Shown in pieces: positions 9,207-18,009 of a DNA stretch of 46,933 nt (within the stretch, counting starts at the first letter, position 1; every line of letters begins with the position of its first letter). Both the position numbers and the translations under genes were made by a program. Below the pieces are notes generated by a model. That model ran no database searches. It was given only the letters and a program-made list of their open reading frames with translations, and was not told where the DNA came from. Source of the DNA: Porticoccaceae bacterium (lineage in GTDB: Bacteria; Pseudomonadota; Gammaproteobacteria; Pseudomonadales; Porticoccaceae); assembly GCA_029246925.1 (NCBI GenBank), contig JAQWMF010000043.1, positions 1 through 46,933 of the forward strand, in the 5' to 3' direction.

Positions 9207-9734
9207 ATGAGCACCTGTTCCTATTTATCAGCAGTCAATCAAAAGCTTTTGTTTGCAAAAAAATTGATAAAACTTATTGATAGTAACGCGGTTGCTCAAG
9301 AAGATAGGCATATGCGGGTAGCATTATCCCAATCTATTACACTGCAATTGGGGCAGGCATGGGCTTGGCATCTACAGGATGTAGCGAGTAACTACAAAGT
9401 AAAAGATCCATCAAATATTAACTCTATTGATGATCTTGTCGAGTGTCTAATGGCAGATGGAAAGCAACCGGCTGAATCGACCGAGTTAAAGCAACTGTTT
9501 TATAGTAATGATTCATGGGCAAACAATCTGCTTTATGCCTGTAGTCAATTGTATTCATTGCCTGTAATACGCAAAGCCGAAATGGATGCTGACCGTTTAC
9601 CCATGCTATCCCTCGACGATGTATCAAATTCCAAGAGAAAAGCCATCGACTGGGATTTATCTACCGCCATGCAGTGGTCTAAACAAATGAATGAACTCGT
9701 AGAAAGACATAGAGATATGATGATTGAGTTTTAA
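9207..9734 (+). CDS. DUF6586-like protein downstream of topA
   Basis: 175 residues, mostly helical and without signal peptide or membrane segment. Sequence and position directly after topA (5-base gap) fit the PA3010-type DUF6586 proteins of Pseudomonas, by memory rather than search. Features include a QLGQAWAWHLQDVA helix and a C-terminal WDLSTAMQWSKQMNELVERHR helix. No catalytic motif is visible; function unknown. Probably read through from topA, since there is no room for a promoter or terminator. Confidence 0.7.
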   Translation: MSTCSYLSAVNQKLLFAKKLIKLIDSNAVAQEDRHMRVALSQSITLQLGQAWAWHLQDVASNYKVKDPSNINSIDDLVECLMADGKQPAESTELKQLFYSNDSWANNLLYACSQLYSLPVIRKAEMDADRLPMLSLDDVSNSKRKAIDWDLSTAMQWSKQMNELVERHRDMMIEF

Positions 9735-9782
9735 TGATTTGTTGAACCCTTTACAACCCAATTAATATTGAGATAAAACCTA

Positions 9783-10022
9783 ATGAGTACACCAGCATTT
9801 GAATTAATTATTTTAGAAAATGGTGATATTGGACTACAGAGAGCAGGCGTTGATGAAACCCTAGTTCAGGTTAAGTTCTCTTCTAAGGTAAAGCAATACC
9901 TCGGCGAGCAGCATATAGAAGTTGCTAAACAAATGATTGATTCTGGTATCCAAGCGGTAATCGATTGGGAGCAGGCTACGGTATTGGCTGAACAGCAAGA
10001 GCCGAGTAAAACAGTTCACTAA
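9783..10022 (+). CDS. small conserved hypothetical protein (topA-lexA interval)
   Basis: 79 residues, acidic and soluble. It starts STPAFELIILENGDIGLQRAG and continues with LVQVKFSS and a helix around EVAKQMIDSG. The position between topA and lexA matches a small hypothetical gene of pseudomonads (PA3009 in my recollection). No motif suggests an activity. It lies 48 bases after the DUF6586-like gene and 24 before the ferredoxin-like gene, so the three are likely co-transcribed. Confidence 0.65.
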   Translation: MSTPAFELIILENGDIGLQRAGVDETLVQVKFSSKVKQYLGEQHIEVAKQMIDSGIQAVIDWEQATVLAEQQEPSKTVH

Positions 10023-10046
10023 CCTCTGTAAAATTGGTGCCCAGAG

Positions 10047-10412
10047 ATGTCAAACACTGATGCTTTAAAAAAACTCGCTGGGCATCGCCATATATCAACC
10101 CAACGTCAACATCTTCTTCTGTGTACTGCGGGCAAGTGTAGTTCGCCTGAGCTTGCTGAAAAGTCATGGAATTATCTTAAGCGTCGCATCAAAGAGTTAG
10201 GTCTTTTGGATGTTGAGTCTGGGGTATATAGATCAAAGGTTGACTGCCTAAGAGTCTGCAGACAGGGTCCTATAATGGTTAGCTACCCAGATGGAACCTG
10301 GTACCACAGTTGTACCCCTGACGTACTAGAGCGAATCCTTCAAGAGCATGTCTTACAGGGTAATCCTGTTGACGAATATAGTTTTTCTGAAGGTGATTTA
10401 AGCGCTGATTAA
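10047..10412 (+). CDS. thioredoxin-like [2Fe-2S] ferredoxin-domain protein
   Basis: 121 residues. The pattern of a thioredoxin-fold 2Fe-2S protein is visible: LLCTAGKC (C-x4-C) near the N-terminus, then [21 protein letters not shown], where the second Cys pair lies. The spacing and the GPIMVxYPDGxWY ending are typical of the (2Fe-2S) ferredoxin-domain family related to the NuoE/HypX-like fold. Likely an electron-transfer protein or iron-sulphur sensor in the cytoplasm; partners unknown. The gene ends 4 bases before the convergent lexA gene. Confidence 0.8.
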   Translation: MSNTDALKKLAGHRHISTQRQHLLLCTAGKCSSPELAEKSWNYLKRRIKELGLLDVESGVYRSKVDCLRVCRQGPIMVSYPDGTWYHSCTPDVLERILQEHVLQGNPVDEYSFSEGDLSAD

Positions 10413-10416
10413 AGCC

Positions 10417-11022
10417 CTAAATAGCTACGCGAACAACACCAACAGCTAAGCCTTCAATGGCAAAATCTTGATGACGCAAATCAACCATGATAGGTGAATA
10501 TTGTTGATTTTCAGGTAAAAGCTGAATCTCATGCTTGCTTCTGGTTCTTTTTAGGCGCTTTACTGTTACTTCACCATCTACTCTGGCAACAACAATCTGT
10601 TGGTTTTCTGCTGTAGGTTGTTGATGAACAGCTAATAGGTCACCATCCATAATGCCAACATCAACCATACTCTGACCCTGTACGCGTAAAAAATAATCAG
10701 CATGAGGATGGAAGGTGCTAGAGGGTACTTCTTGATAGTCTTCGATATTTTGCTCGGCAAGAATAGGCTCACCGGCAGCAACGCGACCAACAATAGGTAT
10801 ACCAGATACCTGCTCGGCAATGCGAATGCCTCTGGAGGCACCAGGGATCATTTCAATAGCGCCTTTTCGAGCAAGTGCTTTAAGGTGATCCTCTGCTGCA
10901 TTTGCAGACCTAAAACCTAATTGTTCAGCGATCTCAGCTCTAGTGGGCGGGTATCCTGTTTGCTCTAGGTTGTCTTTAATAAGATCAAAGATTTGTTGTT
11001 GTCGAGCAGTTAAGCGTTCCAT
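10417..11022 (-). CDS. lexA: LexA repressor
   Basis: 201 residues, standard length. An N-terminal winged-helix domain ([29 protein letters not shown]) is followed by the S24 autoprotease domain with cleavage pair A83-G84 in VAAGEP, nucleophile S118 in VQGQSMV and base K155 in VTVKRLK. LexA represses SOS genes and cleaves itself when RecA filaments form. A CTGT-N8-ACAG operator lies 25 bases upstream of its own start codon, the expected autoregulation. No sulA-like gene lies next to it, unlike in Pseudomonas. Confidence 0.97.
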   Translation of the reverse strand: MERLTARQQQIFDLIKDNLEQTGYPPTRAEIAEQLGFRSANAAEDHLKALARKGAIEMIPGASRGIRIAEQVSGIPIVGRVAAGEPILAEQNIEDYQEVPSSTFHPHADYFLRVQGQSMVDVGIMDGDLLAVHQQPTAENQQIVVARVDGEVTVKRLKRTRSKHEIQLLPENQQYSPIMVDLRHQDFAIEGLAVGVVRVAI

Positions 11023-11046
11023 CTTAGACTCCTGTATATCTATAGC

Positions 11047-11062
11047 CTGTAATTATATACAG
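11047..11062 (-). promoter_or_regulatory. LexA (SOS) box of lexA
   Basis: CTGTAATTATATACAG on the plus strand is a perfect CTGT-N8-ACAG palindrome of the gammaproteobacterial SOS type, placed directly upstream of lexA. A second half-site, CTGTATAT at 11032-11039, lies closer to the start codon without a matching ACAG; many lexA promoters carry two boxes, so it may be a degenerate second site. Confidence 0.92.
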
Positions 11063-11159
11063 TATTTTTTAAGTTACAACCCCTTGCTCAATAAACTGGT
11101 CTAGACTTCAGATAGGGTCTAGGGAGCAGTTTTAAATTATAAATTAAGGAAATATTACG

Positions 11160-11660
11160 ATGAATTTTTTACACGCCAAGTTATGGAAATCTGTCACAAA
11201 ATCAACCTATCTCATTACTCATTTAGTTAATTGTTTCACTGTGTTATCTCTCTCATTATTTTTAATGAGTTGCGCTACAGTAAATTATGATTATGAATTG
11301 CCTGACCAAAGCATTGATAAGCCCGCAGAAGCAGGTAAAACGAGAGTTATATTTTATAATGGGTTAAACCCTCTATTTTTAGATGGCTCGTGGCGAATAG
11401 GTATTAAGATTGATGACGTAGGCGTTCATAATTTACACATCAATAAATATGTACAGCTTTTTTTAGAGCCAGGTGAATATAAATTAGGTCTTAGTCATGT
11501 GGATGTGTTTACCTTTCAAGATGAATATCCTTTTAAGGTCACTGGTGACTCCATGTATGTGAAGGTCTATAACGGTTTAGTCTCCACCAAGTTTGAAATA
11601 CAAAAGGCTGAGCCTGAGGGTTTTAGATCAAAATACCGCCCAGTAGAAGTGCCGCTTTAA
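11160..11660 (+). CDS. putative lipoprotein, DUF2846-like
   Basis: 166 residues. A long basic N-region leads to a hydrophobic stretch ending LFLMSC, a lipobox with Cys38 as the likely lipidated residue. The mature part has TRVIFYNG, WRIGIKIDDVGVHNL and LFLEPGEYKLGL, the pattern of DUF2846-type small beta lipoproteins (a peptide-like segment, a vDG..vg turn, and a PG.h.l strand). Good AAGGA ribosome binding site before the ATG. It is a single gene divergent from lexA; the intervening SOS box could conceivably affect it too. Function unknown. Confidence 0.65.
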   Translation: MNFLHAKLWKSVTKSTYLITHLVNCFTVLSLSLFLMSCATVNYDYELPDQSIDKPAEAGKTRVIFYNGLNPLFLDGSWRIGIKIDDVGVHNLHINKYVQLFLEPGEYKLGLSHVDVFTFQDEYPFKVTGDSMYVKVYNGLVSTKFEIQKAEPEGFRSKYRPVEVPL

Positions 11661-11747
11661 ATAAATCGGTAACGTTTATAATTGTCCGTTGCACTTGCAT
11701 ATGGTTAGAATGCTTGCTGCATTTATAAATACTAGGTGATGAAAAGA

Positions 11748-12779
11748 ATGGGCCATCAGAAATACGGACGTCTTATGCTGGATTTAGCAGGTACTGAATT
11801 ATTGCCGGCTGAGCGTGAGTTGCTAAAAAATCAGTATGTGGGTGGTGTTATTTTATTTGCCCGCAATATTGATAACAGACTACAGATTTGTAGGCTTGTT
11901 GAGGATATCCGCAGTTGTTCTGAGCATATTCTTATTGCCGTTGATCAAGAGGGTGGACGCGTACAGCGTTTTAAGCAAGGATTTACAGATTTGCCGCCTA
12001 TGCAGTTGTTAGGTGATTTAGTGCAATCTAATTCAGATAGGGGGCTTGAGCTTGCTAGAGATTGTGGCTGGCTGATGGCGTCTGAAGTCCTAGCCTGTGG
12101 TCTTGATATCAGTTTTGCTCCTGTACTGGACGTAGACAGAAATCACAGCAGCATTATTGGTGATCGTGCCTTTTCAGATAATGCAGAACAGGTGATATTG
12201 GCGGCTGATGCATTTATTTCAGGCATGAATGAAGCGGGTATGGCGGCCACAGGTAAGCATTTTCCAGGCCATGGTGGGGTGGTAGCCGATAGTCATCTTG
12301 AAGCACCAATCGATCACAGAACAATGGCCGAATTAGAGGCAAGGGATTTAAAGCCTTTTATATCACTTGCTAATGATTTAGCCGCTGTTATGCCAGCGCA
12401 TATTACATTCCCGAATATTGATTCATCCTCTGTGGGTTTCTCTGAATATTGGTTGCAACAAATTTTGCGTTCAAACATTGGTTTTGAGGGCGTAATTTTT
12501 AGTGATGATCTCACGATGAAAGGCGCGGATGTTGCCGGTGGCTATATTGAAAAGTCAGATATGGCACTCGCAGCTGGTTGCGATATGATACTGGTATGTA
12601 ATTGTCCCGAGGGTGCTAGAGACGTTTTAGCTCATTTGGAACAATTAGAGGTGAAAGGTTGTGAAAAAATTGCCACAATGAGGGCACAAAAAGAAATTCA
12701 TTGGGAACAGTTAACAAAACTATCACGTTACCACCAGACAATAAAACAACTTAAGCATCTGACTGATACAGGAAATTAA
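11748..12779 (+). CDS. nagZ: beta-N-acetylhexosaminidase NagZ
   Basis: 343 residues from the chosen ATG. Glycoside hydrolase family 3 motifs are present: GGVILFARNI, AVDQEGGRVQR, FAPVLDVD, the ATGKHFPGHGG catalytic loop with its His, and the nucleophile region VIFSDDLTMKGA (Asp). NagZ is cytoplasmic and removes N-acetylglucosamine from anhydromuropeptides in peptidoglycan recycling. Upstream in-frame starts GTG 11736 and ATG 11739 are possible; 11748 is preferred because it fits the family's N-terminus and an AGG lies 11 bases before it. Only one base separates it from mscS. Confidence 0.95.
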   Translation: MGHQKYGRLMLDLAGTELLPAERELLKNQYVGGVILFARNIDNRLQICRLVEDIRSCSEHILIAVDQEGGRVQRFKQGFTDLPPMQLLGDLVQSNSDRGLELARDCGWLMASEVLACGLDISFAPVLDVDRNHSSIIGDRAFSDNAEQVILAADAFISGMNEAGMAATGKHFPGHGGVVADSHLEAPIDHRTMAELEARDLKPFISLANDLAAVMPAHITFPNIDSSSVGFSEYWLQQILRSNIGFEGVIFSDDLTMKGADVAGGYIEKSDMALAAGCDMILVCNCPEGARDVLAHLEQLEVKGCEKIATMRAQKEIHWEQLTKLSRYHQTIKQLKHLTDTGN

Positions 12780-12780
12780 G

Positions 12781-13878
12781 ATGAATGCATTAGAATCTTG
12801 GCTAGTAAATTTAACCGGTGAAACCTATATATGGATAGGCGAACTTTTTTTGATTGTTTTTGCCGCATTATTGGCTGGTTTTTTTCTCAATAAATTACTT
12901 AATCGCCTTCAGGTTAAAGCCGCTAAATCTCCTACGGTATGGGACGATGCATTCCTCGAAGCCTGTCGAGCCCCCGCTATATGGTTGATATGGATACTGG
13001 GTATCAACTTTGCCTTTAGTATTACGGTGCAACGAATTGATTCACCCCTGCAAGATTATATTGAACCCTTAAATCGTCTAGCTTTAATTGTGCTAGGGGT
13101 TTTATTTATTAATGGCTTTATCAAGCGTGCAGAATCTAATCTGATCAATCCGAAATATATGAAGAAGCCAATGGATCCTACAACGGTTAAGGCAGTGTCT
13201 AAGCTTTTCCGTGTTGCCGTCGTTATTACAGCAATTTTGGTTATTATGCAGTTCTTAGGTTATAGCATCTCTGGGTTGTTGGCTTTTGGTGGTATTGGTG
13301 GTATTGCGGTTGGTTTTGCCGCTAAAGACCTTCTCGCTAACTTCTTTGGTGGATTGATGATTTACCTAGATCGTCCATTTTCTGTCGGTGACTGGGTGCG
13401 TTCTCCAGATAAAGAAATTGAAGGTGTGGTCGAGGATATTGGCTGGCGTCTCACTCGAATTAGAACGTTCGATAAGCGTCCCCTGTATATTCCCAATGCT
13501 GTTTTTGCCAGTATATCGGTAGAGAATCCATCGCGTATGACCAACAGAAGAATCTATGAGTCAGTGGGTATTCGCTATGACGATATCGCCTGTATGACGC
13601 CGATTGTTGATCAGGTGACAGCCATGTTACGTGAGCATGAAGAAGTAGATTCAGATCAGGTCATCATTGTTAATTTTGATAAATTTGCCCCTAGCTCTTT
13701 GGACTTTTTTGTCTATGTCTACACCAAGACAACCCAATGGGTGAGATACCATGAGGTTAAGCAGGATGTTTTGCTTAAGGTAGCGGCGATTATTGAGGCT
13801 AATAAGGCTGAAATAGCGTTCCCAACCTCTACATTACATATTGCACCACCAGGACTTGAGTCAGCATCAAACAAATAA
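12781..13878 (+). CDS. MscS-family mechanosensitive channel
   Basis: 365 residues. Four or so N-terminal hydrophobic segments precede the pore helix and its continuation, GGIGGIAVGFAAKDLLANFFGG (from about residue 169), the hallmark Gly/Ala-rich TM3 of MscS. Next come the DRPFSVGDWV beta-domain entry and IPNAVF..ISVENPSR, then a mixed C-terminal domain. It should release solutes under hypoosmotic stress across the inner membrane. It is somewhat longer than E. coli MscS (286), like YbdG/YnaI-type relatives. It is translationally close to nagZ (1-base gap) and 33 bases upstream of the lipocalin gene. Confidence 0.9.
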   Translation: MNALESWLVNLTGETYIWIGELFLIVFAALLAGFFLNKLLNRLQVKAAKSPTVWDDAFLEACRAPAIWLIWILGINFAFSITVQRIDSPLQDYIEPLNRLALIVLGVLFINGFIKRAESNLINPKYMKKPMDPTTVKAVSKLFRVAVVITAILVIMQFLGYSISGLLAFGGIGGIAVGFAAKDLLANFFGGLMIYLDRPFSVGDWVRSPDKEIEGVVEDIGWRLTRIRTFDKRPLYIPNAVFASISVENPSRMTNRRIYESVGIRYDDIACMTPIVDQVTAMLREHEEVDSDQVIIVNFDKFAPSSLDFFVYVYTKTTQWVRYHEVKQDVLLKVAAIIEANKAEIAFPTSTLHIAPPGLESASNK

Positions 13879-13911
13879 TCTAGTGCCAAAATTTAGGCGA
13901 GGGCCTAATAA

Positions 13912-14424
13912 ATGCGATATTTTTTGATTGTAACCTGCTTATTTCTATCAAGCTGCCTAACTGTACCCGATGGGGTAAAACCCGTAGATAATTTTACATT
14001 AGAGCGCTACTTAGGACGTTGGTATGAAATCGCGCGTCTAGATCATTCATTTGAGCGTGGTTTAGAAGCTGTTTCTGCTGATTATTCAGTCCGAGACGAT
14101 GGCGGTATCAGGGTTATTAATTCTGGTCGCAGTATAGAAACTGGTGAAGTACAAGAAGCACAGGGCAGGGCGTACTTCGTGGAAGCGCCCACTATAGGGC
14201 ATTTAAAAGTATCTTTTTTTGGCCCTTTCTTTGGCTCTTACGTTATCTTTGAGTTGGATGAAAAAGACTATCAATATGCCTTTATTGCTGGCAATACCAC
14301 GAATTATTTATGGTTGCTAGCGCGAACACCTGAGGTCTCAGAAGATCTAATCAATCAATTTATTACCCGCGCTTCGCAATTGGGTTTTGATACCAATCAA
14401 TTAATTTATGTTCAGCACAATTAG
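13912..14424 (+). CDS. blc: Blc-type outer-membrane lipocalin
   Basis: 170 residues. Lipoprotein signal FLSSC with Cys15, then the lipocalin first motif YLGRWYEIARLDHSFERGL, the basis for the Blc assignment, and the conserved GNTTNYLWLLARTPE near the C-terminus. Bacterial Blc is an outer-membrane lipoprotein that binds lysophospholipids and fatty acids. Length is normal. It is last in a likely nagZ-mscS-blc transcript and ends 29 bases before the convergent barrel-like gene; I see no clear terminator between them. Confidence 0.92.
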   Translation: MRYFLIVTCLFLSSCLTVPDGVKPVDNFTLERYLGRWYEIARLDHSFERGLEAVSADYSVRDDGGIRVINSGRSIETGEVQEAQGRAYFVEAPTIGHLKVSFFGPFFGSYVIFELDEKDYQYAFIAGNTTNYLWLLARTPEVSEDLINQFITRASQLGFDTNQLIYVQHN

Positions 14425-14453
14425 AGTGTTTGACCGCTATGTCGTTAAATAGC

Positions 14454-15548
14454 TCAATAAGCGTAATCTAATCCTATACGTAAGGCATTTATCTGATTGC
14501 TTTGTGTACTGTTTGTACCTAAATATAGTGTCCATGGCTTTTTATTGACGGATACTACTAACTCTTTGCTTTTGCTCCAGTAGAATAGACTCGTATCTGC
14601 AGCCCAGTTAGATATTGGCATAGACAGACCAAAACCCAACTGTGATCCATCACCTAAGGATTGGGCGCCAATATCTAAAGTATATTTATATTTCTTGTAA
14701 TGCACTGTGCCTACCCATGCTAATTTTAATTTTTGATAAAGAGTTTTGTATCCCTCTTGACCACTAAGGGCTGATTCGGCATGAAAATAGCCATCAGCAT
14801 CGGTGTAAGTTTTTACTGGTTGCGCTTGGCCTATTGTGTGGGGTGCTTCTTGCCAATAGAGCTTTCCAAATGCATCTTTAATATGTAATTGATAATACAG
14901 GTGCTGATTAATTTGGCCTAAAAAACTGAAATCGATGGTATATCCTCGACCTTTGGGTTTAGTAAAATCTGTACGGCCAAACAGTGTATCTCGATAATAT
15001 TGATAGTTTGCCTGTACGGAATAATCATAGGAGGATTCCGTGAGAATATGGGCATTACCCTGAATATCAGCATACATAAGCCGATCGGCTTTTAGTATGC
15101 TGACACCTGCCTCTATTTGATGATTGTTGGCATAATACATTGTTTTAGCAACTCTAAAGCCATGGGCTCGAAACTCAGACAGGTGTAATTTCAACGAGTA
15201 ATGTTTATCTATTTTAAGCGATTTATGATTTTGAATTTGATAATAAAGTTCAGACGTAGCAGGGGAGTACTGGTAGCTTTTGTCAAAGCGATATACTAAT
15301 CCATGCCGCCAGTTGTTGGGTGTTTTTACGCCGGATTCCAGCCAGCCACTTGCCAGTGCTATATCTCCTTTGGAATCGTGCTGTCCTCGCCAATCTTCTA
15401 TATGCAATAGGCTTATGGAGGGGCTATATAGTTGTGTTGTAGCTTTGAAGTAGGGCTGTAATGGTTCAGCTTTAATCGGTACGGCTATTAACAAGAAAAG
15501 GGATGGTAGCCACCATCCCTTAATCCATATTGTTTTAAAGGCTGTCAA
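14454..15548 (-). CDS. putative outer-membrane beta-barrel protein of unknown family
   Basis: 364 residues from a TTG start. A Sec signal (WWLPSLFLLIAVPIKA|EP) is followed by alternating, Tyr-rich amphipathic strands throughout (for example YSLKLHLSEF, YTIDFSFLGQI, YTLDIGAQSLG). The protein ends LRIGLDYAY with an aromatic final residue, typical for BAM-inserted barrels. I do not recognise a family. The gene begins inside the last 14 bases of the upstream lipoprotein gene, so the two are translationally coupled and probably function together. No ATG fits this frame before the signal peptide, which supports the unusual TTG start. Confidence 0.6.
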   Translation of the reverse strand: MTAFKTIWIKGWWLPSLFLLIAVPIKAEPLQPYFKATTQLYSPSISLLHIEDWRGQHDSKGDIALASGWLESGVKTPNNWRHGLVYRFDKSYQYSPATSELYYQIQNHKSLKIDKHYSLKLHLSEFRAHGFRVAKTMYYANNHQIEAGVSILKADRLMYADIQGNAHILTESSYDYSVQANYQYYRDTLFGRTDFTKPKGRGYTIDFSFLGQINQHLYYQLHIKDAFGKLYWQEAPHTIGQAQPVKTYTDADGYFHAESALSGQEGYKTLYQKLKLAWVGTVHYKKYKYTLDIGAQSLGDGSQLGFGLSMPISNWAADTSLFYWSKSKELVVSVNKKPWTLYLGTNSTQSNQINALRIGLDYAY

Positions 15549-17835
15549 AAGTACCGTCTTTATATTTTATTTTTATAAAACGCTCATCAGTGATAGTAGC
15601 TACCTGTTTATCATTCACTGTTATGATGCCAGAGTTTTGACCTTTGCTATCTCTTTTAATTATCATTTTGGTGCCGTCACTGGCCTCAACAGTGAACTGT
15701 TTTATAATTTCTTTATATTTTCCCTTGTTAGAAAAGGTTAGTGACCGACCCTTTTCTTTTTGAGCAATAGTGAGAATTGCTTTGCTCCCAACAGGCTCAG
15801 TGCCAGCAAATGCTAGTGTGGCTGTTGTACTGGGGTAACCAGAGAAGTGAGCATCCATAAATAGCCTGAGGTCCCACTTAGCATAGCTTTTTTTATCTGC
15901 ATTGACTTTTTCTGCATTTATTAGATCGGCAGCAACTATCATTTTAAAAGATTCTTTGTCATGGCTAAATATGCCTTTTAAGTAGAGCTTCTTAAATCTT
16001 TCCGCACCATAATCATCATCGTCAGCAAATTCTGGATCAACACTTACAGTCACAAGTTCAACAGCGCCTTCAAAGCCAATCGTGGGTTTATTGCCAATGG
16101 CCGCTTGAGTAAAATTAAGCTTATCACCTTTTATTACCAGCCTTTTCACATTGCCATCATCAAAATCGTTTATTCTAGGGTTATAGGGTTTATCCAATTC
16201 ATAGATTAGATTTAAATTTTTAAATTCAGTTTTTCGTTTATTACCTTTAAACCACCCACTGATATTTAATGATATTTTTTTCAGCTTTCGATTTAGGCTT
16301 TTATCCTTTAAGTCAGCTAATTTAGTTGATATTTTTTTCAGCTTTCGATTTGGGCTTTTATCCTTTAAGTCAGCTAATTCAGTTGATATTTTTTTCAGGT
16401 TTCGATTTGGGCTTTTATCCTTTAAGTCAGCTAACCGAGCCTGAGGGCTTGAGAAGGTTATATTAAACGCAGGGGTTTTATTTGTAGCATTGGCATCGGC
16501 TCTAAGTTTTATAACTAAGCCCTTGGTGACACTTTCAGTAACAGTGATGAAGGCATCCACTTGACGCTCTACTGTAGTGCAGACCAAACCCTCTGGTACA
16601 TTACATCCGGGTAGAAAAACTGGATATGGTAAATTATTAACAGATTTTGTTGGCAGTCGCTCGTCAAGATTTCCAATAATAATATCGAGTAGATCAATAT
16701 GATCTTGGAGATTCTGGTCAACAACCTCTTGGGCAGTGCTTATGTTCTTACTAAAGGCTTCAGCAGGATTTTCTATTTGTCCTAGGCTGTTAAACAGTGT
16801 GCGAATATCATTGACAATCGCCTTGGCTTTACCAATATCATCTAATACCGCAGTTTCAACCTCTGGTGGGATTAGGGAATCTGTTTTTTCTTTAGCTTGC
16901 TCAACTTCATTTTTCTTAGCGGTCAGGATATTTTTATCGATTGCGATCAGTTTTGGCTCGTAATTTAGTTTTTTCAAAACTTTGCTGTTTGGATTGTCTA
17001 AATGAGCCTGTTTTTTATCCAGAAAAGTTTCTAAGATTGATTTTTTACCTGACATCTTTGGCTTTTCTTTAAGGTCAAAACTACCATCTTCAAAGTCCTT
17101 GCGCATAGCCTGCATGGCGGCGGTGAAATCAGCGGCAGTTTTTGCTTTTCCATTATTAACCTTGTAGCTATTTAGGGTGTCTGCAATAGCAGCAATTGTT
17201 AGTGCCATTTTTTTCTCTGCCGCTGAGCTATTGCTATTTTGTTTTGTTACATCAATGGGTCTGATGGAGAGAATATCGGTTACACCAAAGGTTGCAGCTA
17301 CCTTGGCTAAGGATTGTTTGATTTTTGTCGAATCAATAGGTGTTGAACCATATATGATATTGGTTGCGGCAATGTCGGTTAATGGTGTTATATGGGCTGT
17401 GGTATATTTGGGAGGCACAATAGAGCGCAATGTAAAGTCTGAGGGTAGGTTAACTTCACCACCAAAATTTATATGTGCGCCTGTTTTATCTTTACAGCCG
17501 TCAGTAGCATCACAGGTCATTTTGGTAATGTCTGTTGCCTTGGCGGTCAGTCGAATTGGACCATCAGTGTAATTAGTTAGGGTTACAGAGTAGGCACCGT
17601 TTGCGTTGGTTGTTGTGTCACTTTTTTTTACCCAAGAAGAGTCTACATATTCTTCGACAACCACATTGGCGTACTTTAGTATTCCCTTAGCGGCTAGACC
17701 AGATACTACCAATTCAGGTTTTTCATTGTTTTGGCTTAATTTTTCTTTTTCTTTTTCTTTTTCTGGTGTATCTCCTTTTTCTATGCAGCCAGATAAACAG
17801 ATACCTATTAAAATACTATAAAAATAGCGCCCCAT
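15535..17835 (-). CDS. large lipoprotein of unknown function with internal 19-residue repeats
   Basis: 766 residues. Lipobox LSGC gives Cys17; a (EK)n tether follows; then comes a carboxypeptidase-regulatory-like beta domain (ELVVSGLAAKGILKYANVVVE... GAYSVTLTNYT) and a TAHITPLTDIAATNII segment seen in other large gammaproteobacterial surface lipoproteins. The middle is helical and charged and includes three tandem copies of LADLKDKSxNRxLKKIS. The C-terminal third is beta-rich and ends GTFDSL. Two Cys pairs (CDATDGC, CNVPEGLVC) may form disulphides. It is probably outer-membrane anchored. Its stop codon overlaps the start of the barrel-like gene. No catalytic motif is visible; I do not know its function. 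Confidence 0.62.
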   Translation of the reverse strand: MGRYFYSILIGICLSGCIEKGDTPEKEKEKEKLSQNNEKPELVVSGLAAKGILKYANVVVEEYVDSSWVKKSDTTTNANGAYSVTLTNYTDGPIRLTAKATDITKMTCDATDGCKDKTGAHINFGGEVNLPSDFTLRSIVPPKYTTAHITPLTDIAATNIIYGSTPIDSTKIKQSLAKVAATFGVTDILSIRPIDVTKQNSNSSAAEKKMALTIAAIADTLNSYKVNNGKAKTAADFTAAMQAMRKDFEDGSFDLKEKPKMSGKKSILETFLDKKQAHLDNPNSKVLKKLNYEPKLIAIDKNILTAKKNEVEQAKEKTDSLIPPEVETAVLDDIGKAKAIVNDIRTLFNSLGQIENPAEAFSKNISTAQEVVDQNLQDHIDLLDIIIGNLDERLPTKSVNNLPYPVFLPGCNVPEGLVCTTVERQVDAFITVTESVTKGLVIKLRADANATNKTPAFNITFSSPQARLADLKDKSPNRNLKKISTELADLKDKSPNRKLKKISTKLADLKDKSLNRKLKKISLNISGWFKGNKRKTEFKNLNLIYELDKPYNPRINDFDDGNVKRLVIKGDKLNFTQAAIGNKPTIGFEGAVELVTVSVDPEFADDDDYGAERFKKLYLKGIFSHDKESFKMIVAADLINAEKVNADKKSYAKWDLRLFMDAHFSGYPSTTATLAFAGTEPVGSKAILTIAQKEKGRSLTFSNKGKYKEIIKQFTVEASDGTKMIIKRDSKGQNSGIITVNDKQVATITDERFIKIKYKDGTFDSL
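16271..16441 (-). repeat. 57-bp coding tandem repeat, three copies
   Basis: Copies start at 16271, 16328 and 16385 on the plus strand with only a few differences between them. Each encodes one 19-residue LADLKDKS(P/L)NRxLKKIS unit of the lipoprotein. The period is a multiple of three, so copy number can vary in frame. Confidence 0.93.
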
Positions 17836-18009
17836 ACATTGAACTCCTTTTCACTATAACCTTGGATGGATTTGCTCCAACCCTTACTTTAAGTCTAGAT
17901 TATGATTTAAGATGATTTAGTGATAAGAACCATATTATTTATAGTTGAATAGGTATTTTACTGCGATATTTGCTTATTGCTGGTATCAATTGATAGCGGG
18001 AAAATGGCC

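Noticed and set aside
16271-16441. CRISPR-like direct repeats
   Set aside because: The copies are directly adjacent without spacers and lie in frame inside a lipoprotein gene; no cas gene is present.
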